Origin: a bacterium
GTDB taxonomy: Bacteria; 4484-113; JAFGCY01
DNA: 64,000 nt
NCBI GenBank assembly: GCA_020440605.1
Contig: JAGRNT010000002.1
Span: forward strand, 124,001-188,000
Direction: 5' to 3'
The notes beneath the pieces are model-generated. The model was not told the DNA's origin and did not search any database. It worked only from the letters and a program-made list of their open reading frames with translations. Positions within the stretch are counted from its first letter, which is position 1; each line of letters begins with the position of its first letter. Shown here piece by piece: positions 1-9,128 of this stretch. Position numbers and translations under genes: made by a program.

Positions 1-3
1 CAT
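1..3 (-). CDS. Probable start codon of a gene leaving the window on the left
   Basis: Only an ATG is visible (complement of bases 1-3). It is preceded at positions 11-18 by a strong Shine-Dalgarno stretch (GGAGGAGA on the minus strand) with a 7-nt spacer, as for other SD-led genes here. Nothing can be said about the product. Confidence 0.35.
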
Positions 4-90
4 CGTGCACTCTCCTCCGGAGGGATCTGTGCAATAGCAATGCCAAGTATTGTAGGTTGACCCCAATCTGGGAGCATTCCCCGAGTTCGA

Positions 91-321
91 TCAATTCACT
101 TGGAAATTCGGATTGCCAATTACACGTACGAAGATGTATGTTGGACTGTCCTCAGATCGGTCTTCTGGAAGAAAACCTATCATGAAGTACTCATGTTGCT
201 GCTGCGTAGCGATGGATGCAAGTTTACCTTCCTGGCACTTCACTGAAGCTGCCTGGGCTGGAAAACAAAGACATGTTGTACCAATTAAAGAGATTAAAAC
301 AGTAACTCCCATGCGCAACAT
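91..321 (-). CDS. Small secreted protein of unknown function
   Basis: This gene encodes 76 residues. I take the ATG at 321 as the start because AGGAG lies 6 nt before it; an in-frame TTG lies two codons upstream. The N-terminus is a typical Sec signal peptide: a hydrophobic core (GVTVLISLIGTTCLCF) followed by a PAQA-A cleavage site near residue 26. The mature part is only about 50 residues, contains one cysteine and matches no family I recognise. It lies 75 nt downstream of another signal-peptide gene on the same strand and may be co-transcribed with it. The role is probably extracytoplasmic; the function is unknown. Confidence 0.6.
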   Translation of the reverse strand: MLRMGVTVLISLIGTTCLCFPAQAASVKCQEGKLASIATQQQHEYFMIGFLPEDRSEDSPTYIFVRVIGNPNFQVN

Positions 322-396
322 AATCAACTCCTTTAGACCGATACTGGTTAGCCTGATTAATTCTCATTAAAGACTTAGGTCTTACTTAAGCAGAAG

Positions 397-1053
397 TTAT
401 TTAGACTCGTCATTCCTCTGGTTTTCTTCTTCCTGCTGTGCTGCTAAAGCAGCTTCATGCTCCTCATGCTTCTTCAGGGTCTTAGAGGCTGGCTCAGTCA
501 TTGCGGCCGTCTGAAATACAGCACCAGCGGGAAGCGGGGCCCAGGGGTAGAGGGATTCCGGAGTTGCCAAGGGCTGGTAGTCCGCACTGGGTCCATTGAT
601 GCTGATGGCAAATGTCATCGGGCGCGGATTCCAGAGACCCGAATACATGTCCGGCGGACAAACCTGAACTACACAGTCGCCTGCGACAAACTCGGTGTTC
701 TCCCATTTGATGGGTTCCCAGTTATTGAAGGGGTTGGCCGGCCAGTCGTTGACAATGCCGGAATTGCGGAGAGCCTCACTACTGCCAGGCAACGTGTCAT
801 AGGTATCAAGGAAGATGATGATGCCGTCATAGATAACGAACATGGCATTGAAAAGGTAAGTCTCGACTTCCTCATCCGTCCACTCAGACGAATCCTTCGC
901 CGTCAGCACGGTTTCAGCGCTCTGCAGGTCTCCCTCCAGGCGACTCAGGGACTGTTCCACCTGCATTTTCCGGCCCGGACTGGCCATTGCCAAGGTGACC
1001 CCGAGAAGAAGGAACGAAATCATCAGAATAACTACGCGATTGATCCGAATCAT
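397..1053 (-). CDS. Secreted protein with a pseudopilin-like segment, function unknown
   Basis: This gene encodes 218 residues from the ATG at 1053, chosen because GGAGGAG sits 6 nt upstream; an upstream in-frame TTG (1068) lies inside that SD. Residues 1-25 form a signal peptide with a hydrophobic core ending in AMA-S. The middle (DTYDTLPGSSEAL, then DWPANPFNNW) resembles the loop of type II secretion and type IV pseudopilins, where a Leu-Pro segment precedes a W-P-x-N-P-F motif, but the N-terminal prepilin helix is absent. The C-terminus is highly charged (EEENQRNDESK). A TTGACA-type promoter lies 37 nt upstream. The pseudopilin resemblance is only at motif level. Confidence 0.6.
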   Translation of the reverse strand: MIRINRVVILMISFLLLGVTLAMASPGRKMQVEQSLSRLEGDLQSAETVLTAKDSSEWTDEEVETYLFNAMFVIYDGIIIFLDTYDTLPGSSEALRNSGIVNDWPANPFNNWEPIKWENTEFVAGDCVVQVCPPDMYSGLWNPRPMTFAISINGPSADYQPLATPESLYPWAPLPAGAVFQTAAMTEPASKTLKKHEEHEAALAAQQEEENQRNDESK

Positions 1054-1089
1054 GTTGATCTCCTCCAAAACACCTCTTTCATCAACCGA

Positions 1090-1118
1090 ACTCTACCACT
1101 CTGGATTATGTCTGTCAA
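1090..1118 (-). promoter_or_regulatory. Sigma70-type promoter for the secreted protein at 397-1053
   Basis: On the minus strand TTGACA (1113-1118) and TAGAGT (1090-1095) are separated by exactly 17 nt. The predicted start of transcription leaves a leader of about 30 nt containing the GGAGGAG ribosome-binding site. Confidence 0.7.
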
Positions 1119-1184
1119 GAAATGCAATAAAAAAATAACAATTCATGTCATTTTCCATGACCTGGCCTTCTCTCCAGTTTTCTG

Positions 1185-2552
1185 CTATCTGCCAACCAGC
1201 AATTCCATCTCTAGCCACGCATTCTCCGCCTCGCTCCTGATCAGATCCGCCTTCCTGTCTCGCCTCACCTTCTCCGGCAGCCATTTGAGCATGCCGTACT
1301 GGAAGGCCGTCGGACGGTATTCCTTATGCCCCGGGTTGACCATGAACTGCATCATCGCGCCGAGGCAGCTCTTCTCCGGCGGGATCTGCGGCTCGTTGCC
1401 ACTGAGCAGGCGTGAAGCGTTGATGCCGGCCAGCAGCCCCGTGCTGATCGCCGACATGTAGCCTTCCAGGCCGGTGAGCTGGCCTGTGATGATCAGGTTC
1501 GGGTGCTCGCGCACCTGCAGTGTTGGCAACATCACCTTCGGAGCCTCGACGTAGCTGTTGCGGTGCATGCGGCCGTAGCGCATGATCTTCACCTGCTCCA
1601 GCCCCGGGATCATCGCGAACACGCGATCCTGCTCACCGAAGCGCAGGCGGGTCTGGAATCCGACGAGTGACATCGCATTCTGGAAGGCGTCCTCCCAGCG
1701 CAGCTGCACCGCGGCATAGGGCATGCGCCCTGTGCGCGGATCGACGAGGCCCTTGGGCTTGAGACAACCGTGGCGCATCGTGCCCTCGCCGCGGTTGGCA
1801 AGTTCCTCAATCGGCAGGCAGCCCTCGAACAGCAGATACTTGTCAGCGGCGTTGATCGGGTAAACCTCGGCGGCCAGCAGGGCTGCGCGGAAGGCTTCGT
1901 ACTCATCCTTCTCGAATGGGCAGTTGAGGTAGTCGTCTCCCCCACCCTTGTCATAGCGGCTCTGGGAGAACACCACATCGTGGTTGATGCCCTTCGTGCT
2001 GATCACCGGTGAGGTGGCGTCATAGAAGTAGCAGCCGCCGTCACCGAGCAGCTCACTGAGCTGCTGCCAGAGCCCGTCGCTGGTCAGCGGTCCGGTAGCC
2101 AGGATCACCAGCCGGCCCGTTGCCAGCTGGGCCTGCAGATCCTCGAAGCGTTCGCGCCGGAGCGTGACCAGCGGATCGGCCTCAATCGTATTCGTGACCT
2201 TCGCCGAGAACTGCTCGCGGTCCAGCACGAGAGCGGCTCCGCCGGGCAGGCGGCATTCGCGGGCGATCTGCAGCAGCCGGCAGCCCAGCTTGTCCAGTTC
2301 CAGCTTGAGCAGGCCCTGGGCGCGGACCGGGTCCTCGCTCTTGAAGGAGTTGGAGCAGACCAGCTCGGCCAGGCCCTCGGAGACATGCGCCTCGGTCATC
2401 ACCGCCGGGCGCATCTCCCACAGCTCGCTGGCAATCCCGCGCGCACTGAGCTGCAGTGCAGCCTCGCAGCCGGACAGGCCGCCACCGATGATCAGGGGCG
2501 GGAGACTGCGGTCCAGCGGGACCGCCTGCATGCTGTTGCGTTCTTCAGTCAC
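1185..2552 (-). CDS. trmFO: TrmFO, folate-dependent tRNA (uracil-5-)-methyltransferase
   Basis: This 455-residue protein is the family's usual length. TrmFO uses 5,10-methylenetetrahydrofolate and reduced FAD to make m5U54 in the tRNA T-loop, in place of the SAM-dependent TrmA. Residues 21-30 hold the FAD-binding glycine motif (IIGGGLSGCE). The segment LVCSNSFKS has Cys66, corresponding to the conserved N-terminal cysteine of the family, and the later GCLKPKGL and the C-terminal PGHKEYRPTAFQYG stretch are also characteristic. The start is GTG at 2552. No SD precedes it, but an AT-rich CATATA lies 6 nt upstream, in line with the leaderless pattern of this window. It is divergent from the MoxR gene. 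Identification is secure. Confidence 0.95.
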   Translation of the reverse strand: MTEERNSMQAVPLDRSLPPLIIGGGLSGCEAALQLSARGIASELWEMRPAVMTEAHVSEGLAELVCSNSFKSEDPVRAQGLLKLELDKLGCRLLQIARECRLPGGAALVLDREQFSAKVTNTIEADPLVTLRRERFEDLQAQLATGRLVILATGPLTSDGLWQQLSELLGDGGCYFYDATSPVISTKGINHDVVFSQSRYDKGGGDDYLNCPFEKDEYEAFRAALLAAEVYPINAADKYLLFEGCLPIEELANRGEGTMRHGCLKPKGLVDPRTGRMPYAAVQLRWEDAFQNAMSLVGFQTRLRFGEQDRVFAMIPGLEQVKIMRYGRMHRNSYVEAPKVMLPTLQVREHPNLIITGQLTGLEGYMSAISTGLLAGINASRLLSGNEPQIPPEKSCLGAMMQFMVNPGHKEYRPTAFQYGMLKWLPEKVRRDRKADLIRSEAENAWLEMELLVGR

Positions 2553-2613
2553 GGGGCATATATGTTAACCGCAATCAGGCGTATGGCAGTCCTGGCCGCA
2601 GGGCCTTCCCTGC

Positions 2614-2619
2614 TAAACT
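2614..2619 (+). promoter_or_regulatory. -10-like TAAACT close to the moxR start codon
   Basis: TAAACT is followed by 7 nt and then the ATG at 2627. No Shine-Dalgarno sequence is present, so a leaderless transcript is likely. Confidence 0.45.
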
Positions 2620-2626
2620 AGAGCAG

Positions 2627-3781
2627 ATGCAGGATTCAGGAAGATACGAGGGTCCCGATCCGCTCGGGGACAGTGAGAACACACATCCGGCCGGCCGGCC
2701 GGACCCACTCAATCCCTTCGGTGCGATGCAGTCGGATGATCCGCGCGCTCCGCAGCATGACGCTGCCAGCGGAGCCTTTGCCGCGGCTGACAGTCATACG
2801 GACCTGGGCAGCAGTGCTCCCGCGGGCAAGCCGGTGCATACCCAGCGCGCGGCGGAAGCACTGTGCCGGGAGATCGCCAAGGCAGTGGTCGGCCAGGATG
2901 AGGTGATCGAGCTGATGCTGACCACAGTATTCGCCGGCGGGCACCTGCTGTTCGAAGGCGTGCCGGGCCTGGCGAAGACCCTGCTCGTGAAGAGCCTGGC
3001 CCGTGCGCTGGGCGGCGAGTTCAGCCGCATCCAGTTCACCCCGGACCTGCTGCCCAGTGACATCACGGGCACGAGCATCTACGACATGAATGAACGCCAG
3101 TTCTCCTTCCGGCGCGGACCAATCTTCGGCGACTTCGTGCTCGCCGACGAGGTGAACCGCACCCCGCCCAAGACCCAGGCCGCGCTGCTGGAGGCAATGG
3201 AGGAACGCGTGGTGACCGTGGACGGCACGAACTACGAACTGCCGCGGCATTTCACGGTGTTTGCCACCCAGAACCCGGTGGAGTATGAAGGCACCTACCC
3301 GCTGCCGGAGGCCCAGCTGGACCGCTTCCTGTTGAAGGTCAGCATCGACTACCCGCCGGAGGAGCATGAGCGCAACATCCTGCGGCGTTACGACCAGGGC
3401 TTCAATCCGCACGACATCGAGGCCGCGGGCATCAGCCAGGTGGTGGGCAGCGAGGAGCGCGCGCAGATCGACCGCGAGATCAATGGGATCCGTGTCGAGG
3501 ACGGCGTGCTGAACTACATCATCAGCATCGTGCGGGCCACGCGCCGCAACCGCAGCATCGCACTCGGGGCCAGCCCGCGCGCCGGGATCGCACTGCTGAA
3601 GGGTGCCAAGGCATTGAGCGCGCTGCGCGGCAAGAGCTACATCACGCCGGATGAGGTGCTGAGCCTCGCCGCTCCCGTGCTCCGGCACAGGATCCTGCTC
3701 ACGCCCGAAAGCGAGATCGAGGGTGGTCTCGTGGACGGAGTGGTGGAGAACCTGATCGGCAGCATTCCGGTGCCACGCTAA
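2627..3781 (+). CDS. MoxR-family AAA+ ATPase
   Basis: This gene encodes 384 residues. The first 70 are a low-complexity Pro/Asp/Ser/Ala-rich extension not seen in most MoxR proteins; the rest is a standard MoxR (AAA_3 plus lid) domain. Walker A is GVPGLAKT (residues 111-118), Walker B is VLADEVNR (171-178), followed by TPPKTQAALLEAMEE, and sensor 1 is in FATQNP. MoxR ATPases act as chaperone-like factors, usually with vWA/DUF58 partners encoded next door. No such partner is visible here: the gene stands alone between trmFO and a convergent ELM1-family gene. The substrate is therefore unknown. The start follows the TAAACT box; an internal start that removes the extension cannot be excluded. 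Confidence 0.88.
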   Translation: MQDSGRYEGPDPLGDSENTHPAGRPDPLNPFGAMQSDDPRAPQHDAASGAFAAADSHTDLGSSAPAGKPVHTQRAAEALCREIAKAVVGQDEVIELMLTTVFAGGHLLFEGVPGLAKTLLVKSLARALGGEFSRIQFTPDLLPSDITGTSIYDMNERQFSFRRGPIFGDFVLADEVNRTPPKTQAALLEAMEERVVTVDGTNYELPRHFTVFATQNPVEYEGTYPLPEAQLDRFLLKVSIDYPPEEHERNILRRYDQGFNPHDIEAAGISQVVGSEERAQIDREINGIRVEDGVLNYIISIVRATRRNRSIALGASPRAGIALLKGAKALSALRGKSYITPDEVLSLAAPVLRHRILLTPESEIEGGLVDGVVENLIGSIPVPR

Positions 3782-3791
3782 ACAAACAGGG

Positions 3792-4922
3792 CTAGACCCG
3801 CACTTCCTCGGGAATATTGAGGCGCTGGCGCACCTCGTCCATCACGCGTTCGTAGAGCAGGTTCGGTTTCTTGCGGCGCGAGCGGCGGATGATGCAGCCG
3901 CGGATCTCGAAGGCGTCGTTGGCGATGTCCACCAGGCCTTCATTGGAGAGATTCATCACGGCGCGGTTCATCTTGTCGAGCTTCTCGACCTTGAACTCGG
4001 CTTCCTTGACGCTCTGCGGCGGTTCATTGACCTTGATCACGATCGGGCGGTGGCCACTGTTGACGGCCTCCCCGACCATGCTGAAGCTGTCGCAGGTCAC
4101 GACCACGCCATCCGCCAGCACGAAGAAGCCGGGCAGCGGATTGAGCTCCGAGTTGTTGGCATCGAGGAAATAGGAGACGGCCGGATTGCCGACGTAGTTG
4201 GCGATCAGCCAGTTGCGGCACCAGTCCGGCGTGCGGCGGCTGGTGCTGACGAGCAGCTTCTGCTCATGCACTTCGGCGGTCTTCAGCACCTCGCGCAGGC
4301 CTTCGATGACGGTTTCCTCACGCCAGGGGGCGGAGTTGCTGGGGCCACCGATGGCCATGGCGATGTATTCGAAGTCAGGGTTCAGGTTGTTGTCACGCGC
4401 GAGCTGGTTCGCCATGTCGAAGCTGGCGATTTCGTCGTGGTGGCTCAGCGCGGCGGGGGTGACGATGATGTTCTCGGGCAGATGCTCGCGGTCCTTCACG
4501 TCATGCGGCGGCACGAGATTCAGGCGGAACAGCTTGCGGGGCAGCAGCGAGGGCGTCATGCAGACGATCGGGTCAGCCTGCAGCATGCGAGCCAGCACGA
4601 GGTTGGCGGTCGCAACGCTGGTACCGGTGGAGACGGTGAAGATCCGCAGGTCCTTGTCCTGGGGAAGCTTGCCGTTGCCGAGGGTTGTCAGGCCGATGGG
4701 CAGCTCATCGAACATCTTGCGCTCAACCAGCCCCCGCGCGCCGGCGCGCGTGATCGCACCGCGTCCGAGCGAGGCGAAGCGCAGCCTGAGCGGCAGCTCG
4801 TTGAAATCCTTGCGAAGCGTTACGACCATCGGATTCTCGTCGCCGAGCATGCGCGCAGCAACGAGGCTCTGATTGAGGTGCCCCTTCTTTCCGTCTGATG
4901 CGATTACGACTCTAACAGGCAA
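3792..4922 (-). CDS. ELM1-family (mitochondrial fission ELM1-like) protein
   Basis: This gene encodes 376 residues and belongs to the ELM1/DUF1022 family, named after a plant mitochondrial fission protein. Its bacterial members resemble nucleotide-sugar glycosyltransferases in overall pattern. Visible family features are the N-terminal SDGKKGHLNQS, the central AIGGPSNSAPW and the CDSFSMVGEAVNSGHRPIV stretch that would contact a nucleotide sugar in a GT-B fold. The apparent start is TTG at 4922, 3 nt after the lysC stop codon and without a good SD, so translation probably depends on coupling to lysC. The biochemical function in bacteria is not established; the coupling to aspartokinase is unusual. 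Confidence 0.8.
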   Translation of the reverse strand: MPVRVVIASDGKKGHLNQSLVAARMLGDENPMVVTLRKDFNELPLRLRFASLGRGAITRAGARGLVERKMFDELPIGLTTLGNGKLPQDKDLRIFTVSTGTSVATANLVLARMLQADPIVCMTPSLLPRKLFRLNLVPPHDVKDREHLPENIIVTPAALSHHDEIASFDMANQLARDNNLNPDFEYIAMAIGGPSNSAPWREETVIEGLREVLKTAEVHEQKLLVSTSRRTPDWCRNWLIANYVGNPAVSYFLDANNSELNPLPGFFVLADGVVVTCDSFSMVGEAVNSGHRPIVIKVNEPPQSVKEAEFKVEKLDKMNRAVMNLSNEGLVDIANDAFEIRGCIIRRSRRKKPNLLYERVMDEVRQRLNIPEEVRV

Positions 4923-4925
4923 TGC

Positions 4926-6188
4926 TTACCCCGAAAAGTGCTCAAGCACGCGGCCGAGCAGTGTTTCCGCCTTGTCCATATCCCCGTACGCAATGAATAT
5001 CGAAATATCCGTCAATCCGGTAATAACCTCCAATACATTTATGCGTGCATTGGCGAGCACACCGGTGACCTCGGCGAGCACACCCGGTTCATCGATGAAG
5101 CGGGAACTGCGTAGACGAAGTTCACCAACATTACCCCGCAGGCTAATGTTTGTCAACTCCGGGAATTCCTCTGTCAACTTTGCATGCAGGCTGGAATAGG
5201 CCTTGTCCGCGATGTTGCTTGGCAGGTAATAGCAGATGAAGCGCCGCGAAGTGGATGCAGCCGCCGGACTGAGGTGGTTCTCGTCCATCCACTGCACCAG
5301 CACACTGAGCAGCCCCACCCGCTCCGTCAGATCACCGACCAGCGTGAGCATGCTCAGCTCATCAGCATTGCGGTAGAGAGTTGTCTCGCTGGCTCCGAGC
5401 ACGGAGGTGCCGGAGCTGTCCAGGCGGTCCAGCTCGCGGTAGTCAATCAGCCGGGCCCGCAGGCCGGGATTGCGGTACTTGAGCGCGCGGGGATGGATCA
5501 CCTGGGTGCCAGCGGAACTGATCACCTCGAGATCCGTCAAAGTGAGTTCCTCAAGCAGGCGCGGGTTCTCCGCCAGGCGGGGATCGGCACTGAGCACACC
5601 CTGGACATCGGTGACGATCACGACCTCATCCGCGCTGATGTGCGTGGCCACGATGAAGGCAGTAACATCCGAGCCTCCGCGACCCATAGCCAGTACCTTG
5701 CCGCTGCTGTCCTGCACGAAGAATCCGCTGATCACGGGCACGCTGCCGACGCGCAGCTGGGGCAGCACGAAGCGCCGGAAGCGGCCGACCGTATGCTGCG
5801 TGCGCAGGGTGATGGCCCGCTCCTCATTGGCCTTGGCGGTACTGAGCGGCAGGCTCTCATCCACATCGGCGATGATCGGCCAGCGATCACCATGACGCGG
5901 CAGGAAGGGCTGCGTGCTCACATCAAAGCTGCGCAGTGCTGCGCACATCAGCTGCACGCTCTGTTCCTCGCCGAGGGCCGCAAATTCACTGACGGCGGCG
6001 AAGTCCGGACTGCCGGCGCTGGAGACCTCGAATGCGCGCAAAAGCTCACTCGTGGCATTGCCGGGCGCACTGCAGACCACAGCGATCTGCTCGCCGTACT
6101 GCACCAGGCGCGCGACATGCTCCGCCGCACTGCGGATCAGCTCCGGCGTGGCAAGCGAGGTTCCCCCGAACTTGATGACTCTGCGCAC
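4926..6188 (-). CDS. lysC: Aspartate kinase
   Basis: This 420-residue enzyme phosphorylates L-aspartate, the first step to lysine, threonine, methionine and diaminopimelate. The kinase domain begins with KFGGTSL (residues 6-12) and contains the conserved GRGGSDVTA and TDVQGVLSADPR segments. Tandem ACT domains follow from about residue 270 (SMLTLVGDLTERVGLLSVL and FIDEPGVLAEVTGVLANARINV) and would bind feedback amino acids. It is monofunctional, without a homoserine dehydrogenase domain. The GTG start at 6188 has TAGAAT 6 nt upstream and no SD. The ELM1-family gene follows after 3 nt. Confidence 0.92.
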   Translation of the reverse strand: MRRVIKFGGTSLATPELIRSAAEHVARLVQYGEQIAVVCSAPGNATSELLRAFEVSSAGSPDFAAVSEFAALGEEQSVQLMCAALRSFDVSTQPFLPRHGDRWPIIADVDESLPLSTAKANEERAITLRTQHTVGRFRRFVLPQLRVGSVPVISGFFVQDSSGKVLAMGRGGSDVTAFIVATHISADEVVIVTDVQGVLSADPRLAENPRLLEELTLTDLEVISSAGTQVIHPRALKYRNPGLRARLIDYRELDRLDSSGTSVLGASETTLYRNADELSMLTLVGDLTERVGLLSVLVQWMDENHLSPAAASTSRRFICYYLPSNIADKAYSSLHAKLTEEFPELTNISLRGNVGELRLRSSRFIDEPGVLAEVTGVLANARINVLEVITGLTDISIFIAYGDMDKAETLLGRVLEHFSG

Positions 6189-6194
6189 GGCACA

Positions 6195-6200
6195 ATTCTA
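6195..6200 (-). promoter_or_regulatory. -10 box TAGAAT of leaderless lysC
   Basis: On the minus strand TAGAAT is followed by exactly 6 nt and the GTG start of lysC. No -35 consensus and no SD are seen. Confidence 0.6.
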
Positions 6201-6251
6201 GCCGAACCCGGGACAATCCAGCGGATGCGCTGGCAACCGGCCTGCATTGGC

Positions 6252-6257
6252 TAGAAT
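6252..6257 (+). promoter_or_regulatory. -10 box TAGAAT of the VCBS/ASPIC gene
   Basis: TAGAAT is followed by 6 nt and the GTG at 6264, the same geometry as the divergent lysC promoter 52 nt away. The two promoters share a 75-nt intergenic region. Confidence 0.6.
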
Positions 6258-6263
6258 ACTGCG

Positions 6264-9128
6264 GTGAAAGCATTGAGAATCCCCATGATCCTGCTGCTGG
6301 CCAGCCTTGGCCTGATCAGTGCAGCCGGTACGGAATTACCGGGACGGATCAGCTGGCTGTGGCGCAGCGGCCAGAGTAGCGAGGCCCTGAGCCTTGTGGA
6401 TCAGGAACTGGCGGCCGGCAATACGGAGCCCGCCTTCCTGCAGGCGGCAGCCGAAGCGATGCTGGCTGAGCACCGCTACCAGCGGGCTGCAGAGCTGTAT
6501 GCCGGGCTGGCGCGGGCCAGCGTCGCGGATGATGCACGCTTCCTTGATGCCAAGGTTCACGAATGGCGCGCGAGCTATCTGGCGGAGGGAGAGAATTCCC
6601 GCGCGGACTGGATTGCCGAGGAACGGCGGCGGATCGGCAACAGCCGCGACTCGGCTGGGAATGGAATATTCGGTGAGAGCCAGTCCGGCAGCGTGAAGAA
6701 CCGCTCCCAGCTGATTCTAGAACTGGCCTACTGCCTGGAAGAGGAAAGCGGCAACCGGCCGGGACGGCCGACTGAGCTGCTGGAGCGATACCCCGATAGC
6801 ACGGTCGTGCTGCGCCTGGCTGCAGCGGATGCGGCTGAGCTGGGCTCGATCAACAATGATGAGGAGCGCATTTCGGCCGTCGCGCAGTTCCTGGCCGGCT
6901 GGCCGCGCAACTACTGGCGGCACGTGGCTTTCCGTTACTGGCTGTACTCCGCCTGGCGGATGCATGACCGCGAGGAATTCAGCAAGGCCTCCGAGGCATA
7001 TCTGGCGGAGTTCGGAGGCAGCGCCGAGGCCCATGGTGCCGTGAGCCGCTACATGCTGGATCTGGACATGCCGCTCGATGAGGGCATGAACCATGCGAAG
7101 CGCAGCCTGGAGCTGTTCGAGCTGGAACTGCAGACCAGCGGGGACCTCACCGCACTCAGCACGCTCAACAATGAAACGAAAAACATGCCGGCGCAACTGC
7201 CATACCTGCCGCCGGACAGGCGCCGGACCTTCATTCTGTATACCTACAGCCGCCACAACCTGGCACGCTACTACAACCGTCTCGGCCAGCATGGCAAGGC
7301 CCTTGACATGGTGACGCCCGTGATCGGGGTGGAGCCCTTCACGCTGCGAGAGGATGAAAGCCTGGCACCCTTCCTGTTGGAAGCCGGCAATGCACATCTC
7401 GGCAACGGCAACCAGGAGAGTGCCTACCGCTTCCTGCTGTGGGCCGCCTTCGTCGGTGACAGCGCTGACCGCTACAGCGGCCAGGCTGCGGAGAAGCTCA
7501 AGAAGCTGGAGAACAGCCTAGGGGCAGAGAGCGTGCAGTACGAGGTCAGCCGCATGCTGCCATCCGCAAGCGAAGTCAGCACCATCCCGGTGTTTACCGA
7601 TCTGTCCATCAGTACGGAGATATACCGCCAGCATGCCGCCCGGGTCTGCTGGGTGGATGTCAACTCTGACAACGCACCTGACATCCTGCTGGATGGCAGT
7701 ACGCTGCTGATGAACGAGCTGGGCCGCTTCCGGGACCGCACCAAGGAAAGCGGCCTGCAGGCCGGCAGCGCAGGCGCGGTTGCCGGTGATCTAGACAACG
7801 ACGGGGATGAGGACCTGTATGCCTTCGGCAGCGGGCGGGAGCCTGACCGCATCTACATCAACAACGGCGGGACCTTCGGGATTGCCAGTGGCAACAACAG
7901 CGACGGCCGCTCCAGTGAGGGTGCCGCCCTGCTTGACATCGATGGCGACGGCCTGCTGGACATCTATATCGCCAACTTCGAGTCACCGACCGGGATCCGC
8001 GCCGAACCGGACAGCCTGTTGCTCAACGAAGGAGCGAGCGGCTTCGCGCTGCGCAATGCCGAGCAGAACGGGCTCGTGCCGCCGCTCGGGGAAAGCCAGG
8101 CCGGCCGCGGCGTGAGCGTCGGCGACATGGATGATGACGGCTATCCCGACATCTACGTCAGCAACTACCGCCTCGGGGAGAACATGCTGTTCAGCTCGAT
8201 GGGCAACGGCAGCTTCCGCCAGCTGGCCCGCCGCTGGGGCATCGCCGGCTACTGGAAGGACGGCAACTGGGGCAACAGCATCGGCAGCGCGATGGGAGAC
8301 ATCGACAACGACGGCGACCTGGATCTGTTCGTAGCCAACCTCACCAACCCGCGCTACGAGCATGTCTCGGACCGCAGCATGCTGCTGGAGAACCAGCTGC
8401 GTGAAGGTGGAACCTTCGAGGACCGCACGGAAGCCGCGCGCATCCGCTTCAGCATGACCGACGCCTGCCCGCTGATCTTCGATGCCAACAATGACGGCTG
8501 GCAGGACATATTCGTGACCAGCATCTACCCCGGCCGGAGCAGCCACCTGTATGTCAATGACGGCCGCGGGCATTTCGTGGATCTGAGCTACATCGCCAAT
8601 GCCCGTGTGCAGGATGCCTACGGCGCGGCCGTGGCCGACTACGACAACGACGGCGACCTGGACCTGGCGATTGCCAGTCCCAGCGGCTGCAGTCTGCTGC
8701 GCAATGATTCCCCACCCCGCAACTGGGTGGGTTTCGAGCTCAGCGGAGGAAAAGGCACCGGGGCAATCGCGCCTTCCGGCCAGAGCTTCAGCAACCGCAG
8801 TGCGATCGGGGCGCGGCTGACAATCCGCAGTGAAGGACAGGTGCTCCTGCGCGAGCTGCAGAGCGGCACCGCCAGCGGCTGTGGCAATGAGCTGCGTGTG
8901 CTGTTCGGGTTGGGCGACATGCGCGGGCCCTTCGACGTCGAGGTGCGCTATCCCGGTGGGATCACGCAGACGGTTTTCATACGCCGCCCGAACAAGTACT
9001 TTGAACTTAGTGAGTCGGTAAGCGGTACACAGGGTGATGGTGAACGCGATGTTCCGGTTGAGGAACCGAAGCCGGTTGAGGAAAGTGGAAGTGGGATCAT
9101 TTCCCGCGATGGGTTGATTCCTGACTGA
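6264..9128 (+). CDS. Secreted VCBS/FG-GAP repeat protein with TPR-like N-terminus and ASPIC/UnbV C-terminus
   Basis: This gene encodes 954 residues. Residues 1-22 form a signal peptide. Residues about 25-430 are alpha-helical with TPR-like pairs (for example YNRLGQHGKALDMV). From about residue 450 there are at least six FG-GAP/VCBS units with calcium-binding D-x-D-N-D-G-D-x-D signatures (DLDNDGDEDLY, DIDGDGLLDIYIANF, DNDGDLDLFVANL), as in CRTAC1-like beta-propellers. Residues about 815-910 are an ASPIC/UnbV domain (NWVGFEL, RSAIGARL, GCGNELRVLFGLG). The C-terminal tail is rich in Glu and Pro. Such proteins sit outside the cell or on its surface and are common in environmental phyla; their ligands are unknown. 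It is monocistronic with its own leaderless-type promoter. Confidence 0.85.
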   Translation: MKALRIPMILLLASLGLISAAGTELPGRISWLWRSGQSSEALSLVDQELAAGNTEPAFLQAAAEAMLAEHRYQRAAELYAGLARASVADDARFLDAKVHEWRASYLAEGENSRADWIAEERRRIGNSRDSAGNGIFGESQSGSVKNRSQLILELAYCLEEESGNRPGRPTELLERYPDSTVVLRLAAADAAELGSINNDEERISAVAQFLAGWPRNYWRHVAFRYWLYSAWRMHDREEFSKASEAYLAEFGGSAEAHGAVSRYMLDLDMPLDEGMNHAKRSLELFELELQTSGDLTALSTLNNETKNMPAQLPYLPPDRRRTFILYTYSRHNLARYYNRLGQHGKALDMVTPVIGVEPFTLREDESLAPFLLEAGNAHLGNGNQESAYRFLLWAAFVGDSADRYSGQAAEKLKKLENSLGAESVQYEVSRMLPSASEVSTIPVFTDLSISTEIYRQHAARVCWVDVNSDNAPDILLDGSTLLMNELGRFRDRTKESGLQAGSAGAVAGDLDNDGDEDLYAFGSGREPDRIYINNGGTFGIASGNNSDGRSSEGAALLDIDGDGLLDIYIANFESPTGIRAEPDSLLLNEGASGFALRNAEQNGLVPPLGESQAGRGVSVGDMDDDGYPDIYVSNYRLGENMLFSSMGNGSFRQLARRWGIAGYWKDGNWGNSIGSAMGDIDNDGDLDLFVANLTNPRYEHVSDRSMLLENQLREGGTFEDRTEAARIRFSMTDACPLIFDANNDGWQDIFVTSIYPGRSSHLYVNDGRGHFVDLSYIANARVQDAYGAAVADYDNDGDLDLAIASPSGCSLLRNDSPPRNWVGFELSGGKGTGAIAPSGQSFSNRSAIGARLTIRSEGQVLLRELQSGTASGCGNELRVLFGLGDMRGPFDVEVRYPGGITQTVFIRRPNKYFELSESVSGTQGDGERDVPVEEPKPVEESGSGIISRDGLIPD

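Noticed and set aside
1132..1180. Terminator after trmFO
   Set aside because: There is a T-run on the minus strand, but the preceding inverted repeats are too short and imperfect to call a stem with confidence.
457..1461. 334-codon + strand frame over the secreted-protein gene and trmFO end
   Set aside because: No start signal or family motif; it is a shadow of the minus-strand genes.
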